DNA of 64,000 bases from JBBQNJ01 sp038329845 (GCA_038329845.1 JBBQNJ010000009.1:1-64000), one strand, 5' to 3'; positions 16,274 to 24,570 are shown, counted from the first letter of the stretch. Made by a program: numbers and translations. Notes: a model not told the origin generated them from the letters alone.

Positions 16274-16903
16274 ATGAAAGCAAGCGGCACAAAACCTCGC
16301 AAGGAGCCCTGCTCACGGGAGTATGACTTCGCGCTGGTGCTGGAGGGCATTGCCGATCTGAATGACAACGTGATGAACAGGCTTTTCGACGCTGGGTGTG
16401 ATGACGCGACCTTTTCCATGCGGTACGGGCGGGTTTTTGCGGAGTTTAGCCGGGAGGCAGAATCGTATTCGCAGGCGCTGCTCAGCGCGATCAGCGCCGT
16501 GCGGGCCGCGGGGGTTGGCGCGGAGGTGTTGCGGGTGAACACCTGTGACCTGGTAACCCCGGCGGACATCGCCCGGCGGATCGACCGCAGCCGGGAGCTG
16601 GTGTCGCAATACATCAGTGGCGACCGGGGACCGGGCAAGTTCCCGCCACCGGAGTGTTTCCTCACCGACGACAAGCCGTTGTGGATGTGGTGCGCGGTGA
16701 GTTACTGGTTGGCGGAGAACAGTTTGATCCGTCCGTAGGAATACCGCGAAGCGCAGTTCGTGTGGGTCGTTAACGAATGGTTGTCGTCGCAGCGGTCGCG
16801 AAATCAGAACCCCGAACTGATTTCACAGATCGAAAAGTCCCTGGCCGCACCCATCGCGCTGGGGAAACGCAGCAAGCGTCGCGCTGTATCCACCAGGGCT
16901 TGA
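16274..16903 (+). pseudogene. Helix-turn-helix DNA-binding protein gene interrupted by an in-frame TAG
   Basis: The first 154 codons (ATG 16274, AGAGGA about 8 nt upstream) encode a soluble protein with an HTH-like segment VTPADIARRIDRSRELVSQY followed by ISGDRGPGKFPPPECFL and a Trp-rich MWCAVSYWLAE. A TAG at 16736-16738 ends this frame, but the same frame stays open for 54 further codons (EYREAQFVWVVNEWLSSQR onward) to TGA 16901. The extension has protein-like composition, so the TAG is probably a nonsense mutation, or less likely a readthrough site. In related loci such a protein sits between a Mod methyltransferase and a helicase, matching its place here. The truncated product could still bind DNA. 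Confidence 0.65.
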
Positions 16904-16954
16904 TGAAAAGCGTCGAGCACGAACTGATGCGGCATCCGTTGAGTTGAAAAGGCG

Positions 16955-17060
16955 ATGATGGACGCTCAATTCTTCCCCCCGCGTCCCCCCACGACACCCA
17001 CGATTTATGCCTATGCCAGCACGCACCCGGATCATGCGGGGTTGTTGAAGGTGGGGTACA
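16955..17060 (+). pseudogene. 5'-end copy A of a GIY-YIG/helicase restriction gene
   Basis: After ATG 16955 the frame encodes a proline-rich start and then TIYAYASTHPDHAGLLKVGY, the first part of a T5orf172-like GIY-YIG domain. Similarity to copies B (17889) and C (19173) ends right after KVGY at about 17060, where unrelated sequence runs to a stop at 17167. About 35 codons of the gene survive. It follows the HTH gene and precedes the DUF433/DUF5615 pair. Confidence 0.7.
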
Positions 17061-17218
17061 TGATTTGCGCACTGCTGGCGAGGGGCGCGGCGGCATCGCG
17101 CAGGTCGTCATCTATCCAGGCAGGATCGCCATCCATGTGTAAAGCGCTCAGAATCATGCTAAAATGAAACAGTGTGAACGGGAAGTTCGCAGGAGTGCCC
17201 CAGACATGGAATGTGCTG

Positions 17219-17449
17219 ATGCTTGACCGAATCATTTCCAACCCGGCGATACTTGGCGGCAAGCCGATCGTTCGCGGCACCCGAATCAGCGTGGAGCTCA
17301 TCCTGGAATGGATCGCTTCGGGGGCGACGCGGGATGACATTCTTCGTAAACATCCGCATTTGAGCGCCGCCGACGTGGAACAAGCGCTGGCCTATGCGGC
17401 TGCGGCGATTCGCAACGAAGTGCTGATCACCGCTGAGGTGAGTGCTTGA
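17219..17449 (+). CDS. DUF433-family putative antitoxin
   Basis: A 76-aa protein with the canonical DUF433 pattern: ISNPAILGGKPIVRGTRISV, then L-I-L-E-W-I-A-S-G-A-T and ILRKHPHLSAADVEQAL. DUF433 proteins are small winged-helix-like proteins commonly paired with DUF5615 PIN-like partners and interpreted as antitoxins. ATG 17219 matches the usual family start (M-L-D-R-I-I); GTG 17213 or 17174 are alternatives. Its stop overlaps the TTG start of the downstream gene, a typical toxin-antitoxin layout. The pair lies between helicase copies A and B. Confidence 0.85.
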   Translation: MLDRIISNPAILGGKPIVRGTRISVELILEWIASGATRDDILRKHPHLSAADVEQALAYAAAAIRNEVLITAEVSA

Positions 17450-17841
17450 AATTGCGCCAGTTTCCGCTTCTGACGAACGAAAACATCGATCCCGACGTGG
17501 TCGCGGGTCTGCGCGGGCTGGGTTTTGACGTTCTCGACGTCGTTGAAAGCGGGCGAACGGGCGCCAGCGACGTTGAATTGCTCCGCTGGGCGAATTCGCA
17601 GGGACGGGTCGTTTTCACCCATGACGCCGATTTCGGCACGTTGGCCATCCTTCAGAATGAGCCCTTGGTCGGATTGGTATTCCTGCGGCCCGGCCATATC
17701 GACGCCCAATTCACCCTGGGGACGATTCGAGCATTGTTGGATACTGACCTCGACATGACGCCGCCGTTTGTGCTCGTGGCCCGGCGCCGTGGAAGTCACT
17801 TGACGATTCGGCTGCGGGCTTTGGGTCATGACGGAGAATGA
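17446..17841 (+). CDS. DUF5615 PIN-like putative toxin
   Basis: A 131-aa protein of the DUF5615 (Mut7-C/PIN-like) family. Acidic residues typical of the fold are visible in LLTNENIDPDVV, in GASDVELLRWA and in RVVFTHDADFGTL, followed by the VFLRPGHI strand. Such proteins are predicted ribonucleases that act with DUF433 partners. The TTG at 17446 overlaps the stop of the antitoxin gene (TTGA), with GAGGTGAG upstream, implying translational coupling. Nuclease activity is family inference. Confidence 0.85.
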   Translation: MKLRQFPLLTNENIDPDVVAGLRGLGFDVLDVVESGRTGASDVELLRWANSQGRVVFTHDADFGTLAILQNEPLVGLVFLRPGHIDAQFTLGTIRALLDTDLDMTPPFVLVARRRGSHLTIRLRALGHDGE

Positions 17842-17888
17842 TGAGTCGCCAATGACGATACGGTGACTGGGGAGTTGAGTGATGGTCA

Positions 17889-18092
17889 ATGACTTTTGCC
17901 CCCCCGCGCCCGGCCGCGACGCCGACAATCTACGCCTACGCCAGCACGCACCCGGATCATGCGGGGTTGCTGAAGGTCGGTTACACCGAGCGGGTTGCCG
18001 CCGACCGTATCGCAGAGCAATTCCCGTCGGGCTTGAACGGTGTGTCGGAATGGCTGGTTTCGTTCCGGGCGAGAATCAATCCGGTCGAATAG
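17889..18092 (+). pseudogene. 5'-end copy B of the GIY-YIG/helicase gene
   Basis: The frame starting ATG 17889 encodes a Pro-rich leader, the shared block TIYAYASTHPDHAGLLKVGY and then TERVAADRIAEQFPSG, matching copy C at protein level with many synonymous differences. After PSG (about 18038) the sequence diverges and stops at TAG 18092. More of the GIY-YIG domain survives than in copy A. It lies between the two toxin-antitoxin-like modules. Confidence 0.7.
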
Positions 18093-18104
18093 GATGAAGG
18101 ACAG

Positions 18105-18626
18105 ATGGCGTTGCTGAACCGACAGGAAGTGATCGACGCCCTGACCGAACTGGGTCGGCAGGCCGAGGCGGAAGGGTTGACACTCGATCTGCTTCTGCTT
18201 GGCGGTGGCGTGATGGTGCTGGACTTGTCGGCGCGTCAGTCAACGCATGACATCGACGCGGTGGCGTTGTTTTCGACGCGGCCGGTCACGGTCCGGAGGA
18301 TTGCGGCCCGGCTGGCGGCCAAAAACGGTTGGCCGGATGACTGGCTGAATGAAGCGGCCAAGGGGTTCGTTGTGGGTGAGACGACGCCGAGCCTTATTTT
18401 TACAGCGCCGGGCATTCGTGTTTATCGCCCGGCTTATAATCAACTGCTGGCGATGAAACTGTGTGCATGGCGTGACGATGTGGATATCGCGGATGCGGGT
18501 CTTTTGTTGTCGAAGCTAACGGGCAGCCGGGAGGAAGTTTGGGATGCGGTGCGTCCGCATCTTCTGCCCGGACGGGAGTTGACTGCGCAATACGCCTTTG
18601 ACGATCTGTGGGAGCAAACGCCATGA
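18105..18626 (+). CDS. DUF6036-like nucleotidyltransferase-fold protein
   Basis: A 173-aa cytoplasmic protein with a minimal nucleotidyltransferase signature: LLLGGGVMVL, then R-Q-S-T-H-D-I-D-A-V, where the D-x-D is the expected metal-binding pair. The later LLAMKLCAWRDDVDIADAGLL segment matches the helical part of DUF6036/MNT-like proteins. Such enzymes often work in two-gene modules, transferring nucleotides to a partner protein or RNA. Its stop overlaps the ATG of the next gene by four bases (ATGA). A toxin-antitoxin or phage-defence role is inferred from context. Confidence 0.7.
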   Translation: MALLNRQEVIDALTELGRQAEAEGLTLDLLLLGGGVMVLDLSARQSTHDIDAVALFSTRPVTVRRIAARLAAKNGWPDDWLNEAAKGFVVGETTPSLIFTAPGIRVYRPAYNQLLAMKLCAWRDDVDIADAGLLLSKLTGSREEVWDAVRPHLLPGRELTAQYAFDDLWEQTP

Positions 18627-18976
18627 ACGTTGAAACAATCGCCGAATCAATTCTTGAAGGCGAAGCACTGCTTGCGCGAAGCCTGATTCAGGACTGGCTT
18701 TCATTCCGTCCGGATCTTTCGGGCGAACCGTTTCCCAAAACCAGCGATGGGCGCGTGCTCGCCTTGTCGGCGGCGCTGGTGGAATTGTTTGCGGAACGAC
18801 TGGGTCAACGATCTCCGGATTGGACGAGACAGGTGAGCGCCCTGAAGGAGCCGGTATATCTGCTGCGCTCCGTGACAAGGATGCCTCGCCTTCGGAAATT
18901 GTGCGAAGAACAATCTCCCGCGCCGCTCCGGCGCAGAAACCTGTTCGCCCCGGCTGACTATCTAACGTTCGCTTGA
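18623..18976 (+). CDS. Small helical partner of the nucleotidyltransferase
   Basis: A 117-aa soluble protein with no recognised family, predicted mostly alpha-helical (MNVETIAESILEGEALLARS and later helices) with a basic C-terminus (RMPRLRKLCEEQ, LRRRNLFAPADYLTF). ATG 18623 overlaps the stop of the nucleotidyltransferase gene, so the two are translationally coupled. Size, order and coupling suggest the substrate, toxin or antitoxin partner of the enzyme; which role it plays cannot be told. Confidence 0.6.
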   Translation: MNVETIAESILEGEALLARSLIQDWLSFRPDLSGEPFPKTSDGRVLALSAALVELFAERLGQRSPDWTRQVSALKEPVYLLRSVTRMPRLRKLCEEQSPAPLRRRNLFAPADYLTFA

Positions 18977-19172
18977 GAACGGTGGGGATTGCACAAGTGA
19001 AACGTCAGGGAACGACAATTCCCAAACCCAATACTGCGGAAGGAAAAGCCCCGCCGGACCTACATAAATCTCTCACGCGGGGCGTAAGGCTTCGGGCCGA
19101 ACAGGGTGATTAATTTTAACGTGGCTTCTCGATGGTTGTCAATAAGAACCTTAAGAACTTTTTTTGACCCCT

Positions 19173-19735
19173 ATGACCGACCTTTTCCCCCCGCTTCCCC
19201 CCACGACGCCCACGATTTATGCCTACGCCAGCACCCATCCGGATCATGCGGGGTTGCTGAAGGTCGGTTACACCGAGCGGGTCGCCGCCGACCGGATCGC
19301 GGAGCAGTTTCCGTCCGGAATGAATCCCTACCGGATCGAATTGATCGAGCCGGCGATGCGGGCGGACGGGTCGGCCTTTACCGACTGGGACGTACACCGT
19401 CACTTGCGCGCCAAGGGTATCAAGAACCCGACGAATGAATGGTTCAAGTGCACGGTGCAGCAGGTGCGGGCGGCGGTCGTCGCCGTGCGCGAGCGTACCG
19501 CCAATATCGAAGACCGCACGCTGAGCTTCAGCTTGCGCCCTGAGCAGCGCGAAACGGTGGAACGGACGGCTGAGTATTTCGGCAAGGCCAAGACCGAACA
19601 GCCGGGACACACGCCGCACTTCTTGTGGAACGCGAAGATGCGTTTCGGCAAAACCTTTGCCTCGTATCAACTGGCGAAGGAGATGGGCTGGACGAAGGTG
19701 CTGGTGCTGACCTTCAAGCCGGCGGTGGTGCATGC
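19173..19735 (+). pseudogene. 5'-end copy C of the GIY-YIG/helicase gene, longest fragment
   Basis: About 188 codons survive. A Pro-rich leader leads into TIYAYASTHPDHAGLLKVGY and TERVAADRIAEQFPSG, completing a GIY-YIG domain (to about residue 105). A linker follows, then the helicase start LRPEQRETVERTAEYF and the Walker A-like NAKMRFGKTFASYQLAKEM plus KVLVLTFKPAVV. Homology stops at about 19735 where the frame runs into integrase-derived sequence. The intact family would be many hundreds of residues longer and would end like the stub at 11.86 kb. ATG 19173 is the family start; a TTG at 19164 is also in frame. Confidence 0.75.
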
Positions 19736-19774
19736 GCGGTCGGAAGCCCGATCCGCTGGCAAGTGCGTATTCGT

Positions 19775-20116
19775 CCGCGTGGTGGCCGGCGGCACCAGAG
19801 TCAAGGTGGCGCAGGAACTGGCGCGACATTCTTCGCCGGTGTTGACCATCGGAAGATACTCGCACATTCGCATCGCCAACTTGCGGGCGACGGTGCCGAG
19901 CGTGCCGATGCCGCTGGCCGCCGACTCCGATCCGTCGATGATGTTGGCGACCGGCACCGAAGGGCGCGCACAAAATACGCACAAAACCGGACGCGAAACC
20001 GTGCGACCCAGTGCTTTCCGATGCGACGACGGCAACGGGTTAAGACTGGCGGGAAGCGCTGCGCAAGTGCTTTGTGGCGCGATGGATGACGACGTGATGC
20101 GAAACGGTGCGACCAG
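19775..20116 (+). pseudogene. C-terminal remnant of a tyrosine recombinase/integrase
   Basis: The frame reads TRVKVAQELARHSSPVLTIG followed by RYSHI, reproducing the block around the conserved H-S and the catalytic tyrosine of tyrosine recombinases (L-A-R-H-S-x-x-x-T-x-x-x-Y-x-H). A less conserved tail continues to the edge of the tRNA-Asp gene. The catalytic domain upstream of this block is missing, and the fragment is joined in frame to helicase copy C. Position next to a tRNA 3' end suggests the integrase once served an island using that tRNA as attachment site. Confidence 0.65.
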
Positions 20117-20190
<74 letters not shown>

Positions 20191-20737
20191 TTCGAGGCGG
20201 CGGAATAAACGCTCGCCCTGAGAGTCGAGAAACTGTATTCACCGCCCCGCGATTGTCAAGTTCGGGAGCCTGCTAAATCGTCCCTCATCCCCGGTTTTCC
20301 GCCACGACTTCTAGAATAAGAGCCGACGGGGACGTCGGTTTTCGGCGGAGCGATGAGCGGTTCGTCGGTACGACTCAGAGCGCCGACGTCTTCGTCGGTA
20401 CGACTCAGAGTGCCGACGTCTTCGTCGGCATGGCTCAGAGCGCCGACGTCTTCGTCGGCATGATGAAGAACCGCGACAACCGGCAAGAGTGGGGATCACT
20501 CAGCCGGACCCGGCTGGCCGACCGGCGGGAAACGAAACGGGGACGCAGCCAGTTACGTCTCGGGCTGGCCTGGTCCGCCGGGCCGAGGACTGACCGTGGC
20601 GTCGCTTGGCCGCGCGCGGACACCGCAGCGATACAGTGCGGGCGTTGCCGGGTGATTGGCTGGTGGATCGTCCGGACGACTTGCCCAGCGCACGACGCCG
20701 AGGTGTCAACGAGCATCCACGGTTCGTACCCGTGCGA
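20191..20737. other. Intergenic region without convincing genes, containing a minisatellite
   Basis: Between tRNA-Asp and the kinase gene no reading frame has family similarity or good coding character. The main content is the tandem 30-bp repeat listed separately. Short frames of 60-100 codons on both strands are repeat-driven or low complexity. Confidence 0.6.
20341..20460. repeat. Tandem 30-bp minisatellite, three units plus a degenerate one
   Basis: Units at 20371, 20401 and 20431 each contain GCCGACGTCTTCGTCGG (with C or T before it) and differ by a few bases; a degenerate unit precedes them. GCCGACG/CGTCGGC arms within each unit are self-complementary, so each could form a small hairpin. 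There are no unique spacers. Confidence 0.8.
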
Positions 20738-22381
20738 CTAACGGATTCGCAGCCACCGTCGCTCGTTCGCGTGGAAAATCTGGTAGAGCAACAGGATGTG
20801 TCCGCCGCCCAACATCACGCCGTAGATTGCTTCGATGGCAATCGCACGCGCACCGCCCCGATGGCACGCCAACACAACGGCCGGCCTTTGGATCAGCCCT
20901 ATTGAGATGACCGCCGCGACGCGCCCGGTTCGCGGATTCGACCCGTCCCGCAGGTACGCGTCCAGTTCGATGATCGGCGAGAAGGCGGAAGGAGCATTCC
21001 ATGCCAATCCACCGTCGCCAATCGAGACGCGACTGAGCAGAAGTTGCGGGAGGATCAGCAACGGCAGAATAGCGGCGGCAGCGCGTTCGGTGGAGCAGGC
21101 GGCGGAGATCATCAGTCCGATGGCGGCCCCCACGATGCCGACGCCCCAGCACACCGCGAATTGTATCGTCTGTTGTCGCAACCCCACCAGGTCGTCGCGC
21201 ACGATGGCGCCGACGCCTTTCCCGGCGGCCTGTTCCGGGGCCAGGTATCCATCGGTGCCCACCACGACACCGGTTCGCGTGACGGCCGTGGCGCCCGCAG
21301 CGCCCGTCGCCGACTTGGCGATGCCCAGGTCCACGAGCGTCACATGTCCCTCGGAATCAATCAGGATGTTCGACGGCTTGAGATCGCGGTGGGTCACGCC
21401 TTGGGTGTGGAGATGCTCCAAGGCATCAATCAGTTGCCCTATCCAACTTCGCACCTCGTCGATATCGATCCGGCGCCCCTGGGATTGACGCTCGGCAAGG
21501 ATGGACGCCAAGGTGCTCCCCTCGACCCAGTCCATGGCCAACCACGCCAGCCGTCCCTCGATGCCGCTGGTGTGCAGCCGGACCAGCCGGGGGTGGGACA
21601 GTTGCGACATCAGCCGGCATTCGATCGTGAAACGCGAGCGGGTTTCGTCGCTGTCAGCCACGTCGCCTTTGAGCAATTTGATGGCGATGTTCGTCTCGTC
21701 CGGCCCGACGCCGCGCGCCACCACGCCCATGCCCCCTTCGGCCACGACCTGTCGCAAACGGTAGGGGCCGAGTTGCCGCGGCAGCCAGCCCTCGAAGCCC
21801 GATGACGATGCGGCGTGGGCGAACCAAAGGGCTTGGCCGCATTGGTCGCAGGTGGTGAGGACGTGCGGCTCGCCTTCGAGGTTCGCGTGACAACAAGGAC
21901 AGCGGACCAACCAGGGATTGGTCGGGATATGGACTGCCGAGCGGGTGCGGCGTCGCAGGCAGGTGAGTTGGGCGGTGCCGAGGGTAAGGCGGACGCCGGG
22001 GCGCAGGCTTTTCTCGAACGACGCGGTGCCTTGGGCATCGTGGAAAAGCACGCCGTCGCGCCGTTCGCAACGGATGATCAACCCATTATCCTGATCCCGC
22101 AGCACGTAGGCATGGATCGGATCAATGAAGGGATCGTCCAGGTGCAGCGCGTTGGAGCGTGCCCGTCCCAGAGAAAGCCCGTGCTGGAGGAAGACCTCTT
22201 GCCGTCCGACCCCCGGCATGTCGATGATCAGGGTGAAGGCCGTGCCGTCGGCATTCAAGCCTGGCGAATCTTCAATTCCTACCGCAAGGTCGCAACGCGG
22301 GGGTTGAACGGGATTCGGCGCGCCGGCGACGGAACCGCCGGAGAGTTGGCCTGTCGTTAAAGCACCCAGTGACTTGACCAT
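20738..22381 (-). CDS. Chimeric FHA / zinc-ribbon / truncated Ser-Thr kinase / ABC-2-like permease protein
   Basis: A 547-aa protein. Residues about 50-140 form an FHA domain (GLSLGRARSNALHLDDPFID). A Cys-rich zinc ribbon follows (CPCC about 161-164, CDQC about 178-181). The Hanks kinase begins at about 205 with a Gly loop (VAEGGMGVVARG), K235, THRDLKPSNI (D333) and DLG instead of DFG (351-353), then APEQ at 381-384. Immediately after, subdomains IX-XI are missing and the sequence becomes hydrophobic (FAVCWGVGIVGAAIGLMISA, then AAAAILPLLILPQLLLS), resembling the end of FHA-ABC-ABC2 transporters. A deletion between two neighbouring FHA-family genes would explain the join near residue 388. ATG 22381 is chosen over TTG 22402. 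Kinase activity is doubtful. Confidence 0.7.
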   Translation of the reverse strand: MVKSLGALTTGQLSGGSVAGAPNPVQPPRCDLAVGIEDSPGLNADGTAFTLIIDMPGVGRQEVFLQHGLSLGRARSNALHLDDPFIDPIHAYVLRDQDNGLIIRCERRDGVLFHDAQGTASFEKSLRPGVRLTLGTAQLTCLRRRTRSAVHIPTNPWLVRCPCCHANLEGEPHVLTTCDQCGQALWFAHAASSSGFEGWLPRQLGPYRLRQVVAEGGMGVVARGVGPDETNIAIKLLKGDVADSDETRSRFTIECRLMSQLSHPRLVRLHTSGIEGRLAWLAMDWVEGSTLASILAERQSQGRRIDIDEVRSWIGQLIDALEHLHTQGVTHRDLKPSNILIDSEGHVTLVDLGIAKSATGAAGATAVTRTGVVVGTDGYLAPEQAAGKGVGAIVRDDLVGLRQQTIQFAVCWGVGIVGAAIGLMISAACSTERAAAAILPLLILPQLLLSRVSIGDGGLAWNAPSAFSPIIELDAYLRDGSNPRTGRVAAVISIGLIQRPAVVLACHRGGARAIAIEAIYGVMLGGGHILLLYQIFHANERRWLRIR

Positions 22382-22642
22382 CAGTCGCCTACCAGTCCGC
22401 AAACGCCCGATGGTTCGGTGTCTTACATTCGGCGGGGGTTACGATCAATACCCCACGGTTGACTCCGAATGCCGAAAATCGGGTGCGACGAGCCGGCATC
22501 GAAATCCGGCGACATCGGGCGTATACTGCCGCCCCCCGCCCATCGGCGCCCCCGGCGCGGGCGACGAGCCGTCGCGATCGACCGGCGTGAGGGGAGATCA
22601 TCACCAGGAACCGAGCGGATCGGGAAAGAGGCGGGCAGCGGC

Positions 22643-23740
22643 ATGGCGAGCGTCGAAGCGGGCATCGTGGGATTGCCCAACGTAGGCAAAAGCACACTTT
22701 TCAACGCCTTGACCGCCGCCGGGGCGCTGGCGGCCAATTATCCATTCGCCACCATCGAGCCCAACATCGGCATCGTGGCCGTGCCCGATGGGCGACTGGC
22801 GCTGATCAACCGCCATATCGCCACGGAGAAGATCGTCCCGGCGTCGGTGCGGGTGGTGGACATCGCCGGTATCGTGCGCGGGGCCAGCACCGGCGAGGGC
22901 CTGGGCAACAAGTTCCTCTCCCACATCCGCGAGGTCGATGCGATTGTGCAGGTCGTTCGCTGCTTCGCCGACCCGGACGTGACCCACGTCGAGGGCCACG
23001 TCGATCCGATCCGCGACATCGAGACGATCGACACCGAACTGGCGTTGGCCGACCTGGAAACGGCGGACGGTGCGATGGACAAGAGCCAGCGGCAAGCCCG
23101 CTCGGGCGACAAAGAGGCGCAGGCGCGGGTCGAGGTATTGACCAAGGTGCGGCCGGTGCTGGATTCGGGCCGGGCGGTGAGGGAAATAGAGTTGACCGCC
23201 GAAGAACGCAGGATCGTCAAGACGCTGGGCCTGATCACCGCGAAGAAAGTGCTGTACGTGGCGAACGTCGATGAGTCGGACCTGCATGGCGAAGGCCCGC
23301 TGGTGCAGCGGGTGCGGCAGCGGGCCGCGCGCGAGGGCGGGGCCGTGGTTCCGGTCTGCGGCAAGCTCGAGGCCGAGCTATCCGAACTGCCCGAATCGGA
23401 TCGGGCCGAAATGCTCTCGAGTATGGGCCTGAGCGAACCGGCCCTGGCGGCGCTAACCCGCGAAGCCTATCGCTTGCTCGGCCTGCACAGCTTTTTCACC
23501 GCCGGTCCCAAGGAGATCCGCGCCTGGACCATTCCCATCGGGGCCACAGCGCCGCAGGCGGCGGGGGTGATCCACACCGACTTCGAGCGCGGCTTCATCC
23601 GGGCCGAGATTTATACGCTCGACGACCTGGCGACTTACAAGACCGAACAGGCGATCCGCGCCGCCGGTAAACTGCGGGCCGAGGGCAAGAGCTACGTGAT
23701 GAAGGACGGGGATATCACCCACTTCCTGTTCAACGTGTAA
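22643..23740 (+). CDS. ychF: Ribosome-binding ATPase YchF
   Basis: Obg-family translation-associated ATPase, 365 aa. The P-loop GLPNVGKST is at 10-18, switch motif DIAGIV follows, and the G4 position reads NVDESD, the YchF variant that favours ATP over GTP. A helical hairpin domain and the C-terminal TGS-like domain (AWTIPIGATAPQAAGVIHTD and later FERGFIRAEI) are complete. ATG 22643 begins the conserved MASVEAGIVG, with AAAGAGG about 11 nt upstream; the longer upstream frame has no homology. Confidence 0.96.
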   Translation: MASVEAGIVGLPNVGKSTLFNALTAAGALAANYPFATIEPNIGIVAVPDGRLALINRHIATEKIVPASVRVVDIAGIVRGASTGEGLGNKFLSHIREVDAIVQVVRCFADPDVTHVEGHVDPIRDIETIDTELALADLETADGAMDKSQRQARSGDKEAQARVEVLTKVRPVLDSGRAVREIELTAEERRIVKTLGLITAKKVLYVANVDESDLHGEGPLVQRVRQRAAREGGAVVPVCGKLEAELSELPESDRAEMLSSMGLSEPALAALTREAYRLLGLHSFFTAGPKEIRAWTIPIGATAPQAAGVIHTDFERGFIRAEIYTLDDLATYKTEQAIRAAGKLRAEGKSYVMKDGDITHFLFNV

Positions 23741-24024
23741 CGACGGCGCGGCGGCATCGAGGCGGATCGAACATGCGGCGCGGCGGCGACGATGGCGCGG
23801 CGGGGTCGCGACGACGACGATGCGGTGACGGCGATGATGGCGCGGCGACGAGGACGGCGCGAGGAGGACGGCGCGAGGAGGACGGCGCGAGGAGGATGGC
23901 GCGAGGAGGATGGCGCGGCGGCGACTCGGCCTCGTCGCGGCGGTGACGACGGCGCGACGACAACGGCGCAACGACGCGACGGCGACTCGACCTCGTGGCG
24001 GTGTCGCGGCCTGACGAGGGGTCG
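23741..24024. repeat. GC-rich low-complexity tandem repeat region
   Basis: Short imperfect units built from GGCGCGAGGAGGA and GGCGCGGCGGCGA alternate across about 250 bp between ychF and the AlgH gene. Reading frames exist on both strands but encode only Arg/Ala/Ser-rich low complexity. No hairpin with a T tract is evident. Confidence 0.75.
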
Positions 24025-24570
24025 TCAATTCATCCGCGGATCCTTGGGGATATGGCGCGGGTCGATCCAGCGTCCCACTCGCGTCTGGGCGGTGACGGTC
24101 TCCCAGAATCGCTCGTCGGGGGTGTGGAAAATCAGGTCGGTGGTGGCCGGGATCAGCAGCCACGAATCCGACTCCAACTCCATTTCGAGCTGGCCGGCGG
24201 TCCATCCCGAATATCCAATGAAAAACTTGGTCGGCCCGGTGTTGTGATCCAGCAGCCACTCGACGCTCGATCGCTCGGACGAAAAATAGACGCCGGAACA
24301 CACTTCGATCTCACCGACGTCGGCGTGCGAATGCAGCACAACCAGCGGACCCTCGCACGGCCCGCCGTAACGCAGCGCACCTTCGATGATGCACGGGCGT
24401 TCCAGGGCTTTTTCGATCACGTCCTTGACGGTCGGCTCGAGGGCGCGATTCAGCACGATGCCTAAGGCCCCCTCGGCGTCATGGCGCACGATCAGCACCA
24501 CGGTGTGGACGAAGTTCGGGTCCAGCAGCCGCGGCACCGCAAGCAGAAGTTGTCCGGTCAGGCCGTTCAT
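24025..24570 (-). CDS. YqgE/AlgH family protein (UPF0301)
   Basis: A 181-aa cytoplasmic protein of the UPF0301 family, widespread but of uncertain function (the name AlgH comes from alginate regulation in Pseudomonas). Diagnostic elements are GQLLLAVPRLLDPNF, the RHDAEGALGIVLNR block, the GGPCEGPLVVLHS segment, and GYSGWTAGQLEMEL. ATG 24570 (MNGLTGQ) gives the usual length of about 185 aa; an upstream reading to 24603 adds unsupported residues. It is followed by repetitive DNA and preceded by tRNA-Arg. Confidence 0.92.
   Translation of the reverse strand: MNGLTGQLLLAVPRLLDPNFVHTVVLIVRHDAEGALGIVLNRALEPTVKDVIEKALERPCIIEGALRYGGPCEGPLVVLHSHADVGEIEVCSGVYFSSERSSVEWLLDHNTGPTKFFIGYSGWTAGQLEMELESDSWLLIPATTDLIFHTPDERFWETVTAQTRVGRWIDPRHIPKDPRMN

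Noticed and set aside
17032..17340. Reverse-strand frame with DPAWIDDDLRDAAAPLASS
   Set aside because: The stretch looks protein-like but overlaps helicase copy A and the DUF433 gene, and has no start context; too short to call a gene remnant.
20341..20460. Possible CRISPR array
   Set aside because: The 30-bp units follow directly after one another with no unique spacers and no cas genes are near; it is a minisatellite.
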